Shown: positions 16,321 through 25,492 of the stretch, one piece after another
Numbering within the stretch: the stretch's first letter is position 1
Layout of the letters: each line of letters starts with the position of its first letter
Assembly (NCBI RefSeq): GCF_000931935.2
Contig: NZ_AZAC01000001.1
Location: 248,001 to 312,000 of the forward strand
DNA length: 64,000 bases
Direction of reading: 5' to 3'
Source: Dethiosulfatarculus sandiegensis
Lineage (GTDB): Bacteria > Desulfobacterota > Desulfarculia > Desulfarculales > Desulfarculaceae
Program-made: the position numbers and the translations under genes
The notes under the pieces: generated by a model
The model's database searches: none
Seen by the model: only the letters and a program-made list of their open reading frames with translations
Told to the model about the DNA's origin: nothing

Positions 16321-18417
16321 ATGGAATTTTTTTTCAACCCCCGAGGTATAGCGGTAGTGGGCGCATCGCCCCATCCCGGTAAAGGCGGCAACATCATCAT
16401 ATCCAACCTGCAAAAAGGGTATGAGGGCGAGATTTATCCGGTAACGCCCCGTCATCAGGAGGTCAACGGGCTTAAATGCTATGACCATATCCTTGCGGTT
16501 CCTGACCCGGTGGATATGGCTATTGTGTATGTGGGGGCTAAATTAGTGCCCCAAATTATCCGCGATTGCGGTAAGCGGGGCATTGGCGGGGTGATGCTTC
16601 AGTCTGCTGGATTTTCCGAGTCCGGGCCTGAGGGCGCCGAGATACAGGCCGAGATAGCGGAAACCGCGGCCAAGGCCGGGGTGCGGATCTGGGGGCCCAA
16701 TTGCATGGGCCTGGTTGATGCGGTCAACAAAAACGTATTTTCCACTGTGGCTCCAGCCATCTGGAGCGCAGGCATGACCGGCGGCAATGTTTCCCTGATT
16801 GTGCAAAGCGGCATGCTGGCCGGGGCTTTTCTGATTGATATCATGACTCACGGCGGCAGGGGGATTGCCAAGGCCTGCTCTATTGGCAACAAGATGGATG
16901 TTCATGAATGCGATATCCTGGAATATCTTTTGAACGACCCGGACACCGGGGTGATCGGGCTTTACCTTGAGTCCATAGTGGACGGTCCCCGTTTTGTATC
17001 CCTTTGTAAAAACGCCGCTAAACCCATTGTGGTGCTCAAGGGCGGGAAAAGCGCCAAGGGAGCCCAGGCTGCCATGAGCCACACAGCCAGCCTGGCCGGG
17101 GACGGAGCCATAGTAAGCGGCGCTTTACGTCAAGCCGGGGTGATCGAGGCGGACGACTTTTTCCAGATGATGGAGCTTTGCGAGACTCTCGGCGCTTATC
17201 CCTCCTTGCCCGCCGAGAGGCAAAACAGGGTGGCTGTCCTTACTTACAGCGGCGGCGCGGGCATTGTTTCGGCAGACTTTTTCGAGTCGTACGGCCTTGT
17301 CCTGGGTGAATTGAACCAGGAGGCCATTGAAATGCTGGGGCAGGTTTACCCCGCCTGGATGAAACCAGACAACCCCATGGACCTGTGGCCAGCGGTGATC
17401 GTAAACGGCACGATCAGGGTTTACAACCAGGCGGTAAAGGCGGCCTGTTTTGATCCCGGGATAGACGCGATTTTTGCCCATTGCTTTGTGGGCGGCTTTG
17501 ATCTGGAGCCCGACCTTCCGGCCATGGCCCGCATGTCCAGGCAGGCGGGTAAACCTTTGGTATGCTGGATTACCGGTGAGCGCAAGGCGGTGCACCAGTT
17601 CCAGGTGGAGGCCCACAAGCTTAAGGTGCCGGTCTTTCATGAGGTGAAAAGGTGCGTGGAGTGTTTGAGCGCCCTTCTCAACCAGCCCCAAAAAGGAGCC
17701 GCCACAGGTTTCTCACAGGCAGCTGATGAACGGGAAAAACTGCTTGGCCTGCTTGACGGCCACAAAGGCGGTTTGGATGAATATGAATCCAAACGCATAT
17801 TAAAAACCCTCGAGGTTCCGATTGTCTCGGAAGAAATAGTCGGCTCAACCGATGAGGCCCTGACCGCCGCCCGGGCCCTTGGGTTCCCGGTGGTTATGAA
17901 GGGTGTGGACCCTGAAATCATCCATAAAACCGAGGCCAACCTGGTGAGGCTTGACATAGCGTCCGAAGACCAGGTGCCGGGGGTTTATGAAGAGCTGAGG
18001 GCGTCAATGGGTGAACAAGGCAGGGTGCTGGTTCAGGCCCAGATAAGTGGCGGCCTGGAGCTTATCGCAGGCCTGGTCCGCGACCCCCAGTTCGGCCCCT
18101 GCGTAATGTGCGGCTTGGGCGGTGTGTTTGCCGAGCTTATCAAGGACAGAGTCTTTGCCGCCGCTCCCCTTAACCATGAAGACGCCCTGGCCCTGATGGG
18201 CCGACTTAAGTCCCAGGAATTGTTGAATGGCTTCAGAGGGGGAGATCCGGTTGACAGGGACGCCCTGGCTGGCGTTCTGCTGGGCCTCTCCAGGCTGGGG
18301 ATGGCCGCCCCCACGGTCTCGCAAGTGGATATAAATCCCCTTATCGTGGCTAACGGAAAACCCGTTGCCGTGGATGCCACCATTGTTGTTGAGGATTTGG
18401 AATTAAATCCTGTTTGA
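16321..18417 (+). CDS. ADP-forming acyl-CoA synthetase (fused alpha/beta)
   Basis: 698 residues from ATG at 16321, with AAGGA upstream; an open frame extends to 16216 but the family starts with FFNPRGIAVVGAS. It interconverts acyl-CoA, ADP and phosphate with acid, CoA and ATP, conserving energy from thioester cleavage. Domains: CoA-binding Rossmann (1-130, with GASPHPGKGGN), succinyl-CoA synthetase-like flavodoxin domains (~135-450), and an ATP-grasp domain (~480-698, with PVVMKGVDPEIIHKTEA and QVDINPLIV). The phosphorylated His lies in SHTASLAGD. Fused acetate/acyl-CoA ligases of this size are common in anaerobes. The substrate is not predictable. An AraC regulator gene follows on the same strand after about 85 bases. 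Confidence 0.9.
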   Translation: MEFFFNPRGIAVVGASPHPGKGGNIIISNLQKGYEGEIYPVTPRHQEVNGLKCYDHILAVPDPVDMAIVYVGAKLVPQIIRDCGKRGIGGVMLQSAGFSESGPEGAEIQAEIAETAAKAGVRIWGPNCMGLVDAVNKNVFSTVAPAIWSAGMTGGNVSLIVQSGMLAGAFLIDIMTHGGRGIAKACSIGNKMDVHECDILEYLLNDPDTGVIGLYLESIVDGPRFVSLCKNAAKPIVVLKGGKSAKGAQAAMSHTASLAGDGAIVSGALRQAGVIEADDFFQMMELCETLGAYPSLPAERQNRVAVLTYSGGAGIVSADFFESYGLVLGELNQEAIEMLGQVYPAWMKPDNPMDLWPAVIVNGTIRVYNQAVKAACFDPGIDAIFAHCFVGGFDLEPDLPAMARMSRQAGKPLVCWITGERKAVHQFQVEAHKLKVPVFHEVKRCVECLSALLNQPQKGAATGFSQAADEREKLLGLLDGHKGGLDEYESKRILKTLEVPIVSEEIVGSTDEALTAARALGFPVVMKGVDPEIIHKTEANLVRLDIASEDQVPGVYEELRASMGEQGRVLVQAQISGGLELIAGLVRDPQFGPCVMCGLGGVFAELIKDRVFAAAPLNHEDALALMGRLKSQELLNGFRGGDPVDRDALAGVLLGLSRLGMAAPTVSQVDINPLIVANGKPVAVDATIVVEDLELNPV

Positions 18418-18502
18418 ACAAAAGGGCGGAACAAGGTCTGCTTGGGTAAAAAGCCGGATTGGATGAGCCTCAGCCTTGCTCCGCCGTATAAAAGATCTGA
18501 AA

Positions 18503-19396
18503 ATGCCTGATAAACAAGAAAACATCCCCATGGTCTCCTTTTATAAGGGAGAGAAACTGAAGCACGAGTTTGAGGTGCTCTGGCTTGAGGATCTGTTTGC
18601 CAGGCAAAATGAGCTGCCTTTCAGGCTGGATCAACCCTGCCGGGTTAATTTTTATCACTTGGTTTTTATTACCAAAGGCTCGGGCAGGCATTGGATTGAC
18701 TTTGAGCCATACAACATAAGAAAAGGAAGTCTTTTATTTATCTGCCAAGGCCAGGTGCACAGTTTTGAGCCAAAGCCGGAGTTGGGCGGCATCATGTTGT
18801 TGTTTACCGAGGCTTTTTTACAGGAAAATATGATCCATTCAGACCTGCTGGCTTATTACAGGCTTTACAACTACCACCTGCACTCCCCGGTCTTACAGCC
18901 CGTCGATACTGGGGGCGATGTTTTTCAAAACATTTTTCAGGAAATATTTAAGGAGTTTAAGGCTCCGGATGATTTCGCCAAGCCGGAGGTGTTGCGCTCT
19001 TTGCTGAAATTGCTTTTGTTAAAGGCAGAGCGAATCAAGCGCACCTTGGTTTCCGGAGTTGAAAAATCCGATTGGTTCATTAAATTCAGCGAGTTCAGGG
19101 CGTTTTTGGAAAACCGTTTCACTCAAACCAGGAACGCCCATGATTACGCCAGGGAGCTGGGTGTTTCCTACAAGCATTTGAACCGGATATGCAAGGCAGT
19201 AAGCGGATGCACCGCCAAGCGGTTTATTGACAACTACGTTGTTCTGGAAATAAAGCGCAGACTGGCCACCTCCAGTATCTCGGTCAAGGAATTAACTTAT
19301 GAGCTGGGTTTTGATGAACCCACTAATTTGGTTAAGTACTTTAAAAAACATGCTTTAGTATCCCCGTCTCATTTCCGCCGCGATCTTGTTAAATAG
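18503..19396 (+). CDS. AraC-family transcriptional regulator
   Basis: 297 residues from ATG at 18503 (a TTG at 18476 would add nine). The N-terminal half is a cupin-like sensor domain (CRVNFYHLVFITKGSGRHWIDF, GSLLFICQGQVHSF). The C-terminal ~100 residues hold two helix-turn-helix units: NAHDYARELGVSYKHLNRICK and SVKELTYELGFDEPTNLVKYF, ending SPSHFRRD. It lies directly after the acyl-CoA synthetase and before the alkylsulfatase-like gene, both on the same strand, so it may control either or both. The effector is unknown. Confidence 0.9.
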   Translation: MPDKQENIPMVSFYKGEKLKHEFEVLWLEDLFARQNELPFRLDQPCRVNFYHLVFITKGSGRHWIDFEPYNIRKGSLLFICQGQVHSFEPKPELGGIMLLFTEAFLQENMIHSDLLAYYRLYNYHLHSPVLQPVDTGGDVFQNIFQEIFKEFKAPDDFAKPEVLRSLLKLLLLKAERIKRTLVSGVEKSDWFIKFSEFRAFLENRFTQTRNAHDYARELGVSYKHLNRICKAVSGCTAKRFIDNYVVLEIKRRLATSSISVKELTYELGFDEPTNLVKYFKKHALVSPSHFRRDLVK

Positions 19397-19563
19397 CCTC
19401 CGGTTCGATATTTACCATTTTTAGGCTTTTCCTGACCTTTAATTTGTCCTTTGGTCTTTATATCCTTATCAACAGTCATACACATTGCAACAGCTTTGAA
19501 TAGTTATAAAAATAATAACTTCAAAGGCCGTCGAGCCGTTCTTTCCCCCTAACGGAGGATGTC

Positions 19564-20886
19564 ATGCCCATCAAGCTTAAAAATAAAGAGTCTGAAATCC
19601 CGCTGGAAGCCATGAAGAATCATGCCAAGGCCATGTTTGAAAAAGAGGTCGTCAAGTTGACTGAGAATGTCTATGTGGCCGTGGGCTATGCGCCTTCAAA
19701 CTCAGCCATGATCATAGGCGAGGAAGGGGTTGTTATAATCGACACCAGCCAAAGCATTGGATCCGCGCGGGATATCCTGGCCGAATTTCGCAAAATAACA
19801 GATAGGCCCATCAAGGCGATTATTTACACCCATGGTCATCGCGACCATATCAGCGGGACTCAGGTCTTTATTGATGAAGGGTCTGATCCGGAAATCTATG
19901 CCCGGGCTAATCTGCATAATCCCCTGGACGATGCCAACCTGGATCAGGTGGGGCCCTACAAAATTCTGCAACAGCGGACCGTTCGGCAGTACGGAATCAA
20001 GGTGCTTAAGCCTCACACCGAAAAGATCAGTATGGGGCTGGGGCCTGCCGTGTTTAATGCCGAGGGTCTTGGCCAGGGATTTGTCCCTCCCACCAGGACC
20101 TTTGATAACGAAAAAATGGAGATAAGCGCAGCCGGGATCAAACTTGAATTATACAAGGCCCCGGGTGAAACCGATGACCAGCTTTTCGTCTGGCATCCCG
20201 AGCAGAAGGTGCTTTTCTGTGGCGATAATTTTTATCAGACCTTCCCCAACCTTTACGCTATCCGGGGTACGGTTTACCGGGATTACAATCTCTGGGCCGA
20301 CAGCCTGGACCACATGACAAAGTTCCCGGTTGAACACCTGGCGCCGGGCCACACCCGCCCCATATCCGGTCCTTTGGTTGGGCAAACCCTGGCTGATTAC
20401 CGGGATGCCATCCGTTTTGTTATCGCCAAAACCGCGGAAGGCATGAATATGGGGCTCACCCCGGATGAACTGGTCTCTTATGTGAAGCTGCCGGATCATT
20501 TGGCAGAAAAATATTATCTACAGGAGTTTTTAGGGACTGTGGCCTGGTCTGTGCGCGGTTATTTTAACGGCACTTTGGGCTGGTTTGACGGTAATCCAAC
20601 CAATCTGTTCCCCATTCCCCCCAAGGAGCGGGCCGGTCGTATTGCCGGTATGGCAGGCGGTGAAGATGCCCTTTTGGAACAATTGGAAAAGGCTTTTGCC
20701 AATAAAGATCACCAGTGGTGCCTGGAACTGGCAGACCTGGTTATCGCTCTTGAAACCCACAAGCAAAGAGCCCGGCAGATCAAAGCACAAGCCATGATCG
20801 CCTTGGCCGACCAACAGACCAGCGCCATTGCGCGCAACTATTACCTGGCCTATGCCAAGGAGCTTAAAGCCGAGTTGGGAGAATAG
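19564..20886 (+). CDS. MBL-fold hydrolase, alkylsulfatase-like (SdsA/BDS1-related, short)
   Basis: 440 residues with GGAGG upstream of ATG. The metal-binding motif THGHRDH is present (HxHxDH class), with further ligands in APGETDDQ, FCGDNFYQ and APGHTRP. The region after ~290 (DYRDAIRFVIAKTAEGMNMGLTPDELV and YYLQEFLGTVAWSVRGYF) matches the dimerisation domain of class III alkylsulfatases. ARNYYLAYAKEL near the end corresponds to their C-terminal helical part. Known SdsA/BDS1 enzymes have ~650 residues including an SCP2-like domain; here that domain is missing. Activity on alkyl sulfate esters is plausible but not certain. No signal peptide is seen, so it is predicted to be cytoplasmic. Confidence 0.8.
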   Translation: MPIKLKNKESEIPLEAMKNHAKAMFEKEVVKLTENVYVAVGYAPSNSAMIIGEEGVVIIDTSQSIGSARDILAEFRKITDRPIKAIIYTHGHRDHISGTQVFIDEGSDPEIYARANLHNPLDDANLDQVGPYKILQQRTVRQYGIKVLKPHTEKISMGLGPAVFNAEGLGQGFVPPTRTFDNEKMEISAAGIKLELYKAPGETDDQLFVWHPEQKVLFCGDNFYQTFPNLYAIRGTVYRDYNLWADSLDHMTKFPVEHLAPGHTRPISGPLVGQTLADYRDAIRFVIAKTAEGMNMGLTPDELVSYVKLPDHLAEKYYLQEFLGTVAWSVRGYFNGTLGWFDGNPTNLFPIPPKERAGRIAGMAGGEDALLEQLEKAFANKDHQWCLELADLVIALETHKQRARQIKAQAMIALADQQTSAIARNYYLAYAKELKAELGE

Positions 20887-20979
20887 GGGGGTAAGGAAAA
20901 GAGCCATGGAGGGTGTGTCAAATTGTGAGTAGCAATTGGATCCGGTTGGGGCAAAACCTAAAATTTCGGCGAGTGACGT

Positions 20980-21033
20980 CTGACAAAGTCCAGGATGCCT
21001 TTGTCAGCAAACTGGGGCGGCCTTGGCCGCCCC
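20980..21033. repeat. double hairpin, second copy of the element at 4151-4213
   Basis: Stem 1 is CTGACAAAG (20980-20988) / CTTTGTCAG (20999-21007) around a loop containing CCAGGA. Stem 2 is the palindrome GGGGCGGCC-TT-GGCCGCCCC (21014-21033). The order, the CAGCAAAC(T/A)GGG joint and the loop match 4151-4213. Here it sits between convergent genes and probably works as a bidirectional terminator. Confidence 0.6.
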
Positions 21034-21135
21034 GGATTTACTTGCGTGGAACATTCATACCAAACTCACCCTGAAGATTGGGCCCTTGGACCTGGCTTAC
21101 GGTGTTCAGAAACAACAGTTTCCTGACCACCGGCC

Positions 21136-23244
21136 TTAAAACTTGTAGGAGATCTGAAATCCGACAACACGAGGTTCGCCCATCATAAACAGGTCGTACT
21201 CCTCCACAGTTTCGGTGAAATACTCTTTATCAAAAAGATTGCGCACGTATAGATAGGCATTCAGGCTGGAAGCGAATTCCCAACCAATTTTCATGTTGAC
21301 AAGATCCAACTCCTCCCGGGAGAAGTGTGCGCTATTATCTTTACTGAAATAGGTTTTACCCAAACGGTGGTAGTCGGCGGCAACAAAAAAACCATTTGAT
21401 TTGCGGTAGGTTATTCCCAGGTCGAGGGTGTATTCGGGTGTATTGGTCATATGGTTGTCGTTGTACTTCACCGACCCTGTACCTATATTTTCTTCGAAGT
21501 CATCATATACTGCCTCTATCAATCCAATGGAACCGTATAGATGAAGCGAATGAATGGGACGATAAGAGAAATCAACCTCAACTCCTTGAGCGTGGGCCTC
21601 CCCGGCGTTGACCACGACGAATTTCATTGGAGACGCCTCTTGAGAGACTTGCAAGTCATTGTACTCGGTGTAGAAGAAATTAACGCCTGCGATTAATTTA
21701 TTTGAAAACAAAGTAAATTTGGCGCCCAACTCGTAATCAAGGGAATGTTGAGCATCAAAAGTCGCTGCTTCAGGGTCTGTTTCAATGTAGTTGAAACCTC
21801 CGGGCATATAGCCTTGAGCCAGAGTGGCATAAAACATTGTTTTATCATTCAGGTGATAATTTAGACCGGCTTTTCCCAGAAAGACATCCCAGGAATCAGA
21901 GACATTGTAAGATTGAGAGGCAATTAAATCGGCCTTTGTAATTTCGTCATACTCCTGATGATGGTGCTCCATATCCCGGGCAACATACTCATAACGACCA
22001 CCTAAGGTCATGGTAAGTTTTTCGCTTACCAGGGGAACTGTTATTTCACCAAAGGTGGCGTAATATTGGCTGTCTATTGTCGAGGGGTCGTTTGAAGTTG
22101 TCACACCCAGGCCATAATAAGACATATCAAAGGTATAGCCCGACGTGTTTCTTTTGGATTGCTCGTTCGCAGCGTATATTCCGGCCAGCCATTTAAACTT
22201 ACTGTTGTCTTCAGCCGGAGGTGATGAAAAACGTATCTCCTGGCCCAAGGTGTATTCTTCAATATCATCAAAACCACCATATTTCGGGAAACCAAAATAC
22301 TGGTAAGAATTGGCGTTGCCTTGCCTGAAGGTGGTAATGGCCTTAAAGTCAAACGCATCAAAGTTCCCTGACAGGTCCATAGCTGCGTTGTGGGTGGTTG
22401 CCTTCATTTCGGGATTTGTAAAATTTGTGGTGATATCATAGGAAAGATCTTTGCCGACCACGAACGGAACGGCCGCCGCATCAATATCACTCAGGCCGTA
22501 TTGCAAATTAAGCTCAAAATTATCACTTGGATAATAAAGGGCTTTGACAAACAGGCTGCCACTTTTATGATGGTCCCACTCTTCTTCTCCACCTGGTGTA
22601 TGATCCGTCATCCAGCCATCGGTTTTGCTATAGTTTCCAGCTAATCGCACAAATAGTTTTTCCTCTATCACGGGGGCATTAATCTGGAAGTTGGCTCCAA
22701 TACCGTTGTTCTCTTCCAGGTATCCCTGAGCATTACCCTGAAACAGGCCCGATGGTTTTTTAGTTTTGATATTGATGACACCGGCCATGGCATTTTTTCC
22801 GTATAGTGTTCCTTGAGGTCCGCGAAGGAATTCAACCTGACTGATATTATTGAAATCGCAGACCACTCCGAATCTTGATTCCCATGGGATGCCATCAAAA
22901 TTTATCAGGACTGGGCTGCGTTCTGAGATAACACTCATTCCAAACATACCGACTCCACGGAAGTTAAAAGATCCTCCGTCCATCCTTCCCGATTGGAGAT
23001 ACTGAATATTGGGGAGGAAAAGAGCCAGATCCGACATTTTGCGGATATTACGGTCTTGGATTTCGTTTTCGGTAATGACCGTTAGGGGGATAGCGACTTT
23101 TTGTGCAAGGTTTTCTCTTTTTTCAGCGGTCACTATTATTGGCTCAAGTCTGTTCGGAGTGGTCTCCGCTTGGGACTTTATGCCTGGTAATAGGAATAAA
23201 CTTAATAATATCAACAAAATAAATTTACTTAAAGAACAATGCAT
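21136..23244 (-). CDS. TonB-dependent outer-membrane receptor (FyuA-like)
   Basis: 702 residues. Signal peptide (FILLILLSLFLLPGIKSQA), then a TonB box-like region and the plug domain: PIIVTAEKREN, LALFLPNIQ, FNFRGVGMFG, VEFLRGPQGTLYGKNAMAGVINI. A 22-strand barrel follows with typical alternating motifs (FFYTEYNDL, NAGEAHAQGVEVDFSY) and the C-terminal outer-membrane sorting signal VVGFQISYKF ending in Phe. The plug sequence and order resemble the yersiniabactin/pesticin receptor FyuA and similar siderophore receptors. The divergent PchR/YbtA-like AraC gene next door supports uptake of an iron-chelating compound. The ligand itself is unknown. TonB/ExbBD are not in this window. Confidence 0.92.
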   Translation of the reverse strand: MHCSLSKFILLILLSLFLLPGIKSQAETTPNRLEPIIVTAEKRENLAQKVAIPLTVITENEIQDRNIRKMSDLALFLPNIQYLQSGRMDGGSFNFRGVGMFGMSVISERSPVLINFDGIPWESRFGVVCDFNNISQVEFLRGPQGTLYGKNAMAGVINIKTKKPSGLFQGNAQGYLEENNGIGANFQINAPVIEEKLFVRLAGNYSKTDGWMTDHTPGGEEEWDHHKSGSLFVKALYYPSDNFELNLQYGLSDIDAAAVPFVVGKDLSYDITTNFTNPEMKATTHNAAMDLSGNFDAFDFKAITTFRQGNANSYQYFGFPKYGGFDDIEEYTLGQEIRFSSPPAEDNSKFKWLAGIYAANEQSKRNTSGYTFDMSYYGLGVTTSNDPSTIDSQYYATFGEITVPLVSEKLTMTLGGRYEYVARDMEHHHQEYDEITKADLIASQSYNVSDSWDVFLGKAGLNYHLNDKTMFYATLAQGYMPGGFNYIETDPEAATFDAQHSLDYELGAKFTLFSNKLIAGVNFFYTEYNDLQVSQEASPMKFVVVNAGEAHAQGVEVDFSYRPIHSLHLYGSIGLIEAVYDDFEENIGTGSVKYNDNHMTNTPEYTLDLGITYRKSNGFFVAADYHRLGKTYFSKDNSAHFSREELDLVNMKIGWEFASSLNAYLYVRNLFDKEYFTETVEEYDLFMMGEPRVVGFQISYKF

Positions 23245-23423
23245 GCCAGCACCTTTTTAGAAAATAGTTGATCTTGCGGGTTTATCCATCTATAGTTGGG
23301 TAAAAATAAGGGAGTCTTTACAAATTTTTGGAATATTAATTCTTCTGGAAAACCAAAGCTTTCATTCGGCGAACAAAACTTAACGGTTTTCGAAAACTCG
23401 GAAAAATTTGTGAATGGTGCGAA

Positions 23424-24428
23424 ATGCCTCGACAACAGATGCATCAGACTAATGAAGAAGGCATTATATACAATGGTAAGTTCCTAGGGAATACCCACCG
23501 GAATACTCTGGAATTCACTGAGCGCAATGTAGATGCAAATGAGTTGAAATGGGAGTGCCCTCCTGAATTGGGGGTCGGTTATTTCAAGAAGATTGTATTG
23601 CGTTCCGGCTTTGAACTTTGGTTTTCATCGTGTAAATATCATGAAAAAACTAAATTCGTATCATGCGAAAGTTCATTAGGGTTACATTTCAACTTTGTAT
23701 TATCCGGAGAATGCCGTTGTATCTCCGAGGAGCAAAGTAGTAAGTTTAAATCGACTGAGGGGCATCAGCATATTGTTTATTTTCCCTATGATTCAGTGCA
23801 TGAAATCTATCCTTATCAAATTTTTAGTGACGTATGTATTGTAGTTAAACCAGAGTTATTTTATTCTTTATTTGATAGAACCGACGATTTTTTGGATTGT
23901 GACCTTAACAAGGTAACTAGTAGGGAGCATTATCGTCAATGCAGCGTTATTACGACAGAAATGCGTGAAATCCTGCAAAGAATAATCTATTGCAACGTTA
24001 GCAGATCCTTGCGAAAGCTCTTTTTGGAAAGCCAAGCTCTATATCTGCTTTACTGCCAATTGGCACAATGGCACCCCGAGAAGGTCATCAACGAGAGACC
24101 AGTCTATCATCCCCGAGATTTAGAGGCGATTCAGCAGGTGAAAAGGTTTTTGGAAAAAAACCTCAATTCAAAGCATAACCTTTCCACCCTGGCTAATTTG
24201 GCCGGAATGTCTCACACTAAATTAAATCGTTGTTTCAAAGAGATTTACGGCTTGACTGTCTTTAAATTTTTAAGGGAGAAAAGGCTTGTTAAGGCACATG
24301 AATTACTAGGCATGGGTTACACAGTCACCGAGATAGCCTATCAACTGGGATATAGTTCCTTAAGTCATTTTTCCCAAACCTTTTATCGTTATTATGGTAT
24401 ATATCCCAATCAAATTCGCAGGCAGTGA
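23424..24428 (+). CDS. AraC-family regulator, PchR/YbtA-like
   Basis: 334 residues. The N-terminal ~200 residues form the sensor part (GYFKKIVLRSGFELWFSSCKY, GLHFNFVLSGECRC, PYDSVHEIYP), typical of PchR/YbtA regulators of siderophore uptake. The C-terminal part has two helix-turn-helix units: HNLSTLANLAGMSHTKLNRCFKEIYG and TVTEIAYQLGYSSLSHFSQTFYRYYG, ending YPNQIRRQ. It is divergent from the TonB receptor, and the 179-base gap between them should hold both promoters and its own operator. In PchR/YbtA systems the chelated metal acts as coactivator; the same is inferred here. Confidence 0.9.
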   Translation: MPRQQMHQTNEEGIIYNGKFLGNTHRNTLEFTERNVDANELKWECPPELGVGYFKKIVLRSGFELWFSSCKYHEKTKFVSCESSLGLHFNFVLSGECRCISEEQSSKFKSTEGHQHIVYFPYDSVHEIYPYQIFSDVCIVVKPELFYSLFDRTDDFLDCDLNKVTSREHYRQCSVITTEMREILQRIIYCNVSRSLRKLFLESQALYLLYCQLAQWHPEKVINERPVYHPRDLEAIQQVKRFLEKNLNSKHNLSTLANLAGMSHTKLNRCFKEIYGLTVFKFLREKRLVKAHELLGMGYTVTEIAYQLGYSSLSHFSQTFYRYYGIYPNQIRRQ

Positions 24429-25492
24429 AGTATGTAAAATCTAGAGGTTTTGCTGTTAATCAAAGCCTGTTTATTCCTTTTATCTGAATGGAAAGCCTTG
24501 GATGTTCGAAAAATATTGGCCATAGGTGTGGAGGCCGCGGTCGTCCGGACCGCGATGGGTTGGAGCGTCAAGAATGCTGCTTATGGTTTTGGCATCACTT
24601 TTACCGATACACTCGGCGATACTGCACAGGTCAGGATTCTTCATTATCGATTGGTTGTTTTATGAATGAGTGCTACGCAACTACGCTGCTTTGAAATTAC
24701 AGGGAATCAACCTGACGATAGAGTCCGCCCTGAAGCGGAGTTTGTTTTTTGAATAGCGAGTGAACCGGCAAGGCGCCTTTCGTTTTTGGCCATGACATGC
24801 CGAAGGTTAACTTCCGGTCTTGTAAGTTCAAGTTCTGCCCCTGACAGATTTATACCACCACTTTAAGCTGGTTCTTATAAACGCCACTTTAATTTCAACT
24901 GCGATTTCAGTCGGTTCTAAACGGCACGGCCATAGATTACCCGTTTGCCCAAGTGTGCCCGTATGTTGCGGTTTTTCTCTCCTTTTTTTAGTTGAAAAGT
25001 GATCTGCTCTGGGAATGGCTTTGGAGCAGATTTGTAAATCCAAGCTGAACACCATTCGGGCATGCAGAAGTAATTACATGTTTGACTATGCCCCTGGCCT
25101 GCGCTATTGTAGCTATATCGTAGCTATAAATTGGGGGAAAACATGTCAGTTCGCGTCGGCTTCACCTGAGCGCCCTTAAATAGCCTACCGGGGCGCGGTA
25201 GAAGGAGAATGCCGAGGCTGTTCCTTTTCATTCCATAAGCAACTAATCACAGCCTTTCCTGATCTTTCCTCGACCTCCCGGGTTGATCTTTCCCAGGGTT
25301 TTCGGCCCTGGCCAAGTCATACCTCCTGGAGTCACACGTGTCCCGACAGGCAACCTCTTTTAAGTTTTGCGGAGCCGCTCAGCGTGAATCAGATTCCGCA
25401 GGCGGGAGGGGGCAATCCGGGTTGGCAGGCCGAAGCGGCAGGTGCATCACACAGGTGGTTGAAACCGCCGGGGAGATTAGGCGAGGAAAATC
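24429..25492. other. 1-kb gene-poor region before hdrA
   Basis: No gene is supported. Frames at 24450-24665 and 24828-25055 are open but lack any recognisable domain, ribosome site or consistent composition; they may be decayed genes. A stem GATCTGCTCT / GGAGCAGATT lies near 24999-25030. The last ~250 bases before hdrA are GC-rich with short inverted repeats (CCCAGGGTTTTCGGCCCTGG near 25293) and may form an mRNA leader, but no known riboswitch core was recognised. Confidence 0.4.

Noticed and set aside
25250..25492. possible riboswitch upstream of hdrA
   Set aside because: GC-rich stems are present but none of the conserved cores of cobalamin, SAM or other riboswitches could be recognised.
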